A stretch of 5,278 bases of DNA from Candidatus Dadabacteria bacterium (lineage in GTDB: Bacteria > Desulfobacterota_D > UBA1144 > Nemesobacterales > UBA2774), in assembly GCA_003229065.1 (NCBI GenBank), contig QIHJ01000113.1, forward strand, positions 1-5,278. Direction: 5' to 3'. The position numbers and the translations under genes are program-made. Below the pieces are notes generated by a model. The model was not told the origin of the DNA, made no database searches, and worked only from the letters and a program-made list of their open reading frames with translations. Positions 4,909-5,278 of the stretch are shown here, one piece after another; the first letter of the stretch is position 1; each line of letters opens with the position of its first letter.

Positions 4909-5278
4909 CTTTTGATTTCCTCCTGTCTGCAATATATATAAGCGCCGTGAAGAGGGCTAACAGCAAAACCAAGTAACCCCTCGATGCCCATATGGTCCAG
5001 CTTGTTTTCTGAAATTCCTTAGGCAGAAGCTCCACACCCCACCAGATCATTATCACCAGCAAGAAAAGAGGCGTAACATAGCTCAGAATATAGTAGAAGA
5101 TTCTCGGTACCTGTATAATACCGCTCCTGTTGATCTCAGCCCAGGCTTTTTCACGTCCGAATGCCCACATGAAGATCACTATTTCAAGGAACCCGAGGAG
5201 CACGACCCCGATAGTACCGGCCCAGAAATCCCACTCATCGAGTGTCTCATTTACAAATATCACCATAAGAACGCTCAA
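4898..5278 (-). CDS. Neurotransmitter:sodium symporter (NSS/SNF) family transporter, C-terminal part
   Basis: The reading frame is open to the right edge of the window, so only the last 126 residues are seen, ending at TGA (4898-4900). The NSS family imports amino acids or related amines with sodium across the cytoplasmic membrane. The visible part contains the family's DFWAGTIGVVLLGFLEIVIF helix with the preceding acidic stretch. After it come the WAFGREKAWAEIN loop, the P-R-IF-YY helix start with YVTPLFLL, and a last helix before the charged tail ADRRKSKDRA. That is three terminal membrane helices. The substrate-binding and sodium-binding helices 1, 6 and 8 lie outside the window, so the transported solute cannot be predicted. 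The in-frame ATG near the edge is internal, not the true start. A small MetS-like ORF overlaps its 3' end, which hints at the subgroup that needs a small subunit. Confidence 0.85.
   Translation of the reverse strand: MSVLMVIFVNETLDEWDFWAGTIGVVLLGFLEIVIFMWAFGREKAWAEINRSGIIQVPRIFYYILSYVTPLFLLVIMIWWGVELLPKEFQKTSWTIWASRGYLVLLLALFTALIYIADRRKSKDRA

Overview
The window reads as chromosomal DNA of a bacterium with a two-membrane type of envelope chemistry. Codon use is rich in ATA, AGG and AGA, and base composition is intermediate. A Desulfobacterota-like or related deep-branching lineage would fit, but no ribosomal RNA or other marker is present, so the taxonomic guess is weak. The genes are tightly packed, except for one AT-rich gap of about 240 bases and a short convergent gap near the right end.

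Left block (1-1461, + strand): the vitamin B5 operon panB-panC-panD. Only the last 64 codons of panB are in view. panC starts inside the end of panB (8-base overlap), and panD follows 26 bases after panC. Together they make pantoate, beta-alanine and then pantothenate, the precursor of coenzyme A. The catalytic residues are intact in panC and panD.

Middle block (about 1633-4721, + strand): a separate transcription unit with its own near-consensus sigma-70-type promoter (TTGACA, 17 bases, TATAAA). It contains, in order: (a) an unrecognised 28-codon ORF with two strong ribosome binding sites and an ATGA overlap with the next gene; (b) a 257-residue sugar-phosphate/alcohol-phosphate nucleotidyltransferase of the LicC/inositol-1-phosphate cytidylyltransferase type; (c) a 445-residue fusion of a degraded nucleotidyltransferase-like domain to a complete CDP-alcohol phosphatidyltransferase membrane domain; (d) a 265-residue aspartyl/asparaginyl beta-hydroxylase-family (AspH/LpxO-like) Fe(II)/2-oxoglutarate dioxygenase. 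The likely logic is that (b) makes a CDP-activated polar alcohol, (c) transfers that headgroup or the phosphatidyl group in the membrane, and (d) hydroxylates a lipid, protein or headgroup. This looks like a small envelope-lipid pathway whose product cannot be named from sequence alone.

Right block (4810-5278, - strand): the C-terminal end of a neurotransmitter:sodium symporter (NSS/SNF) family transporter, entering from beyond the right edge. It is followed by an overlapping single-helix ORF of about 32 codons that resembles the MetS-type small subunits of bacterial NSS transporters. The small ORF has a perfect AGGAGG but no ordinary start codon at the expected distance. It converges on the middle block.
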